NCBI GenBank assembly: GCA_026702635.1
Contig: JAPPBZ010000116.1
Location: forward strand, 1 to 8,718
Source: Bacteroidota bacterium
GTDB lineage: Bacteria; Bacteroidota; Rhodothermia; Rhodothermales; Bin80
Length of the DNA: 8,718 nucleotides
Direction: 5' to 3'
Position numbers and translations under genes: made by a program. Numbering within the stretch: the first letter of the stretch is position 1; each line of letters starts with the position of its first letter. The notes below the pieces were generated by a model. The model ran no database searches. It saw only the letters and a list, made by a program, of their open reading frames with translations, and had not been told where the DNA came from. This document shows positions 6,467 to 8,718 of this stretch, piece after piece.

Positions 6467-7498
6467 ATGCCATGGAAGCTATCAAAAAGGCTCAGGGATG
6501 CGTACCGGGAGGGCAATGTCGCCCGTCGCGTGCAAGACTTTGAAGGTTGGATGGAGCGAGCGACGCCCGAAGCCGTTGATTCGGGCGATTACGACCACAC
6601 CAAGCTGGTCAAGGACTACTACGATCTTTACAGCGAGCTAATGACATGGAGTTGGGGTGAATCCCTGCACTTCGCACCCCTCGCGCCACATGAGACCTTG
6701 GAGGATTCCAAAATCCGCCATCAGCGATTGATGATCGACAAGCTGGACCTGAAGCAGGGTATGACGGTGGTTGATGTCGGTTGTGGAATCGGTGGCCCGA
6801 TGCGTCGTGTCGTTCGAGAGGCCGGTGTTCAAGTTGTTGGGATTAACAACAACACAATCCAGCTGGGAAAAGCGAAAAGATTGAATGCCAAGGCTGGGCT
6901 TGATCACATGGTTGATTATTCGGCCTGCAGCTTCATGAATATGAACGGTATTGAAGACAATACCTTTGACGGGGGTTATGCCATTGAGTCAACGTGCTAT
7001 GCCCCGGATAAAAAAAGGGCGTTTGAAGAGATATTCCGCGTGCTGAAACCTGGCGCTCTGTTCTGGGGGCAGGAGATGTGTCTGACGGATAAGTTTAATC
7101 CGAATGACAATCGACACTGTGACCTTAAGCATGACCTCCAGCGCGACCTCGCACTAAAGGATATCGCTACGTTCGGGGAAGTGAATCAAGCGCTTGAAGC
7201 AGTGGGGTTCCACATTATTGAGGGGATGGACCGGGAAGTATCAGGGGAAGGGGCCACACCATGGTATCAACCCATGGAAAGTCGACATGGGATGTTGGGA
7301 AACGTCTTGTTCAGGCTTCCAAAGGGCCGTAGAATGATCGTTGCAGGATCGAAGTTAGCCGAGATGGTTGGGTTGTTTCCAAAGGGCTCCGCAGAAGTCT
7401 TCCGGTCCTTGGACCAGGCTGCCGATGCCTATGTCGAAGGTGGAAAAACCGGTATCTTCACGCCGCTGTACTGTTTCTTGGCACGCAAACCCCATTAG
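6467..7498 (+). CDS. Sterol 24-C-methyltransferase (ERG6/SMT family)
   Basis: The family transfers a methyl group from S-adenosylmethionine to the C24 double bond of a sterol side chain. The protein has 343 residues, between plant SMT (about 336-360) and yeast Erg6 (383). The SMT landmarks are in order: aromatic sterol-binding region WSWGESLHFAP (61-71, compare the Erg6 pattern YGWGxSFHF), SAM motif I VVDVGCGIGGP (101-111), GINNNTIQLGKAK (125-137), YAIESTCYAP (171-180, compare YAIEATCHAP), FRVLKPG (190-196), PWYQPM (265-270), and a C-terminal sterol-MT domain (about 275-340). UbiE, tocopherol and mycolate methyltransferases lack these sterol regions. Which Delta-24 sterol it uses, and whether it methylates once or repeatedly, cannot be read from sequence. 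It has a strong Shine-Dalgarno inside a possible hairpin, unlike its neighbours. Confidence 0.93.
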   Translation: MPWKLSKRLRDAYREGNVARRVQDFEGWMERATPEAVDSGDYDHTKLVKDYYDLYSELMTWSWGESLHFAPLAPHETLEDSKIRHQRLMIDKLDLKQGMTVVDVGCGIGGPMRRVVREAGVQVVGINNNTIQLGKAKRLNAKAGLDHMVDYSACSFMNMNGIEDNTFDGGYAIESTCYAPDKKRAFEEIFRVLKPGALFWGQEMCLTDKFNPNDNRHCDLKHDLQRDLALKDIATFGEVNQALEAVGFHIIEGMDREVSGEGATPWYQPMESRHGMLGNVLFRLPKGRRMIVAGSKLAEMVGLFPKGSAEVFRSLDQAADAYVEGGKTGIFTPLYCFLARKPH

Positions 7499-7518
7499 AC
7501 CGATTGGTACTGTCTCGC

Positions 7519-7532
7519 ACGGCGTGTGCCGT
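7519..7532 (+). terminator. GC hairpin shortly after SMT
   Basis: ACGGC (7519-7523) and GCCGT (7528-7532) form a five-pair stem with a GTGT tetraloop, starting 20 bases after the SMT stop. It is well placed for transcript termination, but no T-tract follows, so the assignment is weak. Confidence 0.25.
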
Positions 7533-7645
7533 TACGATCGAAGGACAAGATTGAGATGAAGACAGAGATGAGAACCGGGGCTAGGACTGCATCCAATTTA
7601 TCGCCGGAAGAAAGTTCGAATTGACCCAGTTCACAGTATTCATCG

Positions 7646-7675
7646 CCAAACGAGCACTTTTTTCGTGACGTTTGG
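7646..7675. repeat. Seven-pair inverted repeat CCAAACG/CGTTTGG
   Basis: CCAAACG (7646-7652) and CGTTTGG (7669-7675) are perfect reverse complements. An inner CAC/GTG pair (7655-7657/7665-7667) can extend the stem across a small asymmetric bulge, leaving a T-rich loop. It may be an SMT transcript terminator or an operator. It lies just before a possible small membrane peptide and its right arm touches that frame's GGGGA. Confidence 0.35.
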
Positions 7676-7682
7676 GGAAACG

Positions 7683-7766
7683 ATGAAGCGATTAAACATA
7701 GCCGTGTATGTTGTTTTACGTAAAGCTGTTTTGTATATTCTCGGGGCGGCAATGGCGGGATTCTGA
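7683..7766 (+). CDS. Possible 27-residue hydrophobic small protein
   Basis: An ATG at 7683 opens 27 codons ending at a TGA at 7764-7766. The peptide begins MKRLNIAVYVV and ends GAAMAGF: a positively charged start followed by a mostly hydrophobic stretch broken by one Arg-Lys pair, so at most a weak membrane segment. GGGGA lies about five bases before the start and could act as a Shine-Dalgarno. The frame is very short and no family is recognised, so chance is a serious alternative. Confidence 0.2.
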   Translation: MKRLNIAVYVVLRKAVLYILGAAMAGF

Positions 7767-7849
7767 GTTATAAAACAAGACTATTAACCTCAGGCTGATA
7801 TCGGTACACAGTGCATGGATTACGGATTCAGTAGGCATACCTGAATGAG

Positions 7850-7978
7850 ATGTTTCAGGAATTCAACACAGCTATCACAAGCTCAAAGGCAGAGGGAATT
7901 CCGGAACAGACTTCGGTTGACCAATGCTTGTTTTCCATTGCAAAAGTATTTGCATATCCTGGAGGTCTTCGAAAGTGA
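7850..7978 (+). CDS. Possible 42-residue small protein or gene remnant
   Basis: The frame from the ATG at 7850 to the TGA at 7976-7978 encodes MFQEFNTAITSSKAEG through to PGGLRK. Its composition is balanced and protein-like, but there is no ribosome-binding site and no recognised family. It might be the remnant of a regulator gene next to the efflux genes. Against this, another overlapping frame (ATG at 7845) is also open, and the 16-base dyad inside it suggests regulatory DNA. Confidence 0.15.
   Translation: MFQEFNTAITSSKAEGIPEQTSVDQCLFSIAKVFAYPGGLRK
7939..7954. promoter_or_regulatory. Operator-like dyad upstream of the RND adaptor
   Basis: TGCAAA-AGTA-TTTGCA is a perfect six-base inverted repeat with a four-base centre, ending 93 bases before the adaptor start. 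Its size and symmetry suit a dimeric regulator such as those that commonly control RND efflux operons. No regulator gene is visible in the window. Confidence 0.35.
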
Positions 7979-8047
7979 ACGATTCCCTCAATATGAAAAA
8001 GAACCTTTTTTGCCAGCATAAAGGATCTGAAAATTTCACACGGTCCG

Positions 8048-8718
8048 ATGGGCAGAAGACGTAGCTTTTTGGTTGCCGGTATTATCCTTGTCGGGTGTGT
8101 GGCTATTGCCGCTACTCTCATCGCTCGAAGACCCGAAACTGCCCGCCAGGCTGTTCCCCCACGTGCCCCGTTTGTAACTACCGATTCCGTTACGAGTGGA
8201 GAGGGACCAATCCCGATATATGGCGGAGGTACTGTACGCCCATATGCAGAAGTGAATGTGACAGTGGAAATTTCCGGCAGAGTCGTGTGGGTGAATCCTG
8301 TCTTTCAAAGTGGAGGACTGGTGTCCTCAGGTGAGATTCTATTTCGAATTGATGATGCAGATTACTTGGGTAGAGTAGACAGGGCACGTGCCGATGTAGC
8401 CACTCAAGAACTTGAGTTAATGCGTGTGAAGGAAGAATCCAGTATTGCGAAGACACAGTTCGAGAGATGGGAAAATGAGGGGAATACTGAACAACCTAGC
8501 CCCTTAGCGTTGTGGGAACCCCAACTAGCAGCTGCTCAGGCCGCGCTGAACAGGGACCAGGCTGAGCTCGTCGAAGCCGAATTGCATCTTTCCAGAGTCG
8601 CCATTAAAAGTCCCTTTACGGCCGCGGTTTTGAGTGAGTCTGTTGCAGTAGGACAGTTCGTGGCACCAGGCCAAAATGTTGGGAGCATATATAGTATTGA
8701 TACCGTTGAGGTTGTGGT
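8048..8718 (+). CDS. RND efflux periplasmic adaptor (HlyD/AcrA family), 3' truncated
   Basis: The frame from the ATG at 8048 runs to the window edge (223 complete codons). Adaptors of this family bridge an inner-membrane RND pump and an outer-membrane channel. Residues 6-25 are hydrophobic after MGRRR, forming an N-terminal anchor; LVGC at 14-17 also fits a lipobox, though the hydrophobic run continues past the Cys. A first beta/lipoyl half (about 48-100) contains VEISGRVVWVNP and GGLVSSGEILFRIDD. An alpha-helical hairpin (about 100-185, Ala/Glu/Gln-rich) follows. The second lipoyl half begins VAIKSPFTAAV and continues VAVGQFVAPGQNVG. The C-terminal beta-barrel is beyond the window. Whether the pump handles sterols or lipids, or is a general drug pump, cannot be decided; proximity to the sterol enzymes is the only hint. 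No close Shine-Dalgarno was seen (AAGGA at 8021-8025 is too far). Confidence 0.88.
   Translation, partial: MGRRRSFLVAGIILVGCVAIAATLIARRPETARQAVPPRAPFVTTDSVTSGEGPIPIYGGGTVRPYAEVNVTVEISGRVVWVNPVFQSGGLVSSGEILFRIDDADYLGRVDRARADVATQELELMRVKEESSIAKTQFERWENEGNTEQPSPLALWEPQLAAAQAALNRDQAELVEAELHLSRVAIKSPFTAAVLSESVAVGQFVAPGQNVGSIYSIDTVEVV

Larger units (their letters stand above)
7499..8047. other. 549-base gap between SMT and the RND adaptor
   Basis: No sizeable gene fits here on either strand. By eye the region contains a short GC hairpin after the SMT stop, a direct repeat GAGATGA (7553-7559 and 7565-7571), a seven-pair inverted repeat at 7646-7675, a possible 27-residue hydrophobic peptide (7683-7766), a possible 42-residue peptide (7850-7978), and a 16-base dyad at 7939-7954. 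The length leaves room for a decayed regulator gene or a regulatory leader; neither is demonstrated. Confidence 0.5.

Noticed and set aside
6467..7498. Methyltransferase as UbiE, tocopherol or mycolic-acid cyclopropane enzyme
   Set aside because: These share the SAM fold but not the WSWGESLHF, YAIESTCYAP and PWYQPM regions or the C-terminal sterol-MT domain.
7551..7575. GAGATGA direct repeats as a start of a repeat array or CRISPR
   Set aside because: There are only two copies of seven bases, 12 apart, with no further units.
8036..8456. Reverse-strand and +1 frames overlapping the RND adaptor
   Set aside because: The forward frame from 8048 carries clear adaptor motifs to the window edge, so the others are shadows.
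1..8718. tRNA, rRNA, insertion sequences, integrase or attachment sites
   Set aside because: No cloverleaf, rRNA segment, transposase motif or terminal repeats were seen in any gap, so there is no direct evidence that the sterol block is mobile.

Overview
The window looks like chromosomal DNA of an uncultured bacterium, most probably of the Bacteroidota/Rhodothermota side of the tree. That call is by eye. FtsY ends in the pattern GVGE-x2-EDLQIFN, and methionyl-tRNA formyltransferase has TTFFLKP-x2-DTG, both of which recall that group. Most starts also lack a clear Shine-Dalgarno. No rRNA or tRNA is present to confirm the call.

The left third (1-2674) is housekeeping. It holds the last 26 codons of an unidentified gene, a CDP-alcohol phosphatidyltransferase (PgsA-like), ftsY overlapping its 3' end, and fmt, all on the + strand and closely packed.

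The right part (2971-8718) is different. The genes are still all on +, but gaps of about 210 to 550 bases separate them and several appear to have their own promoter. In order they are: a Rieske non-heme iron oxygenase resembling the DAF-36/Neverland cholesterol 7-desaturase group; a 675-residue protein joining an N-terminal GPP34 (GOLPH3/Vps74-like) domain to a cytochrome P450; a sterol 24-C-methyltransferase of the ERG6/SMT type; and the N-terminal two thirds or so of an RND-efflux periplasmic adaptor that runs off the end.

Read together, the three enzymes suggest a sterol-tailoring locus: nuclear desaturation at C7, a P450 oxidation of unknown position, and side-chain alkylation at C24. 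No squalene epoxidase or oxidosqualene cyclase is visible, so the sterol may be made elsewhere in the genome or taken from a eukaryotic host or diet. The adaptor may belong to a lipid or sterol efflux pump, or may be unrelated. The most novel items are the GPP34-P450 fusion, whose I-helix also lacks the usual acid-alcohol pair, and its association with a bacterial SMT and a DAF-36-like Rieske enzyme. Redox partners for the Rieske enzyme and the P450 are not in the window.
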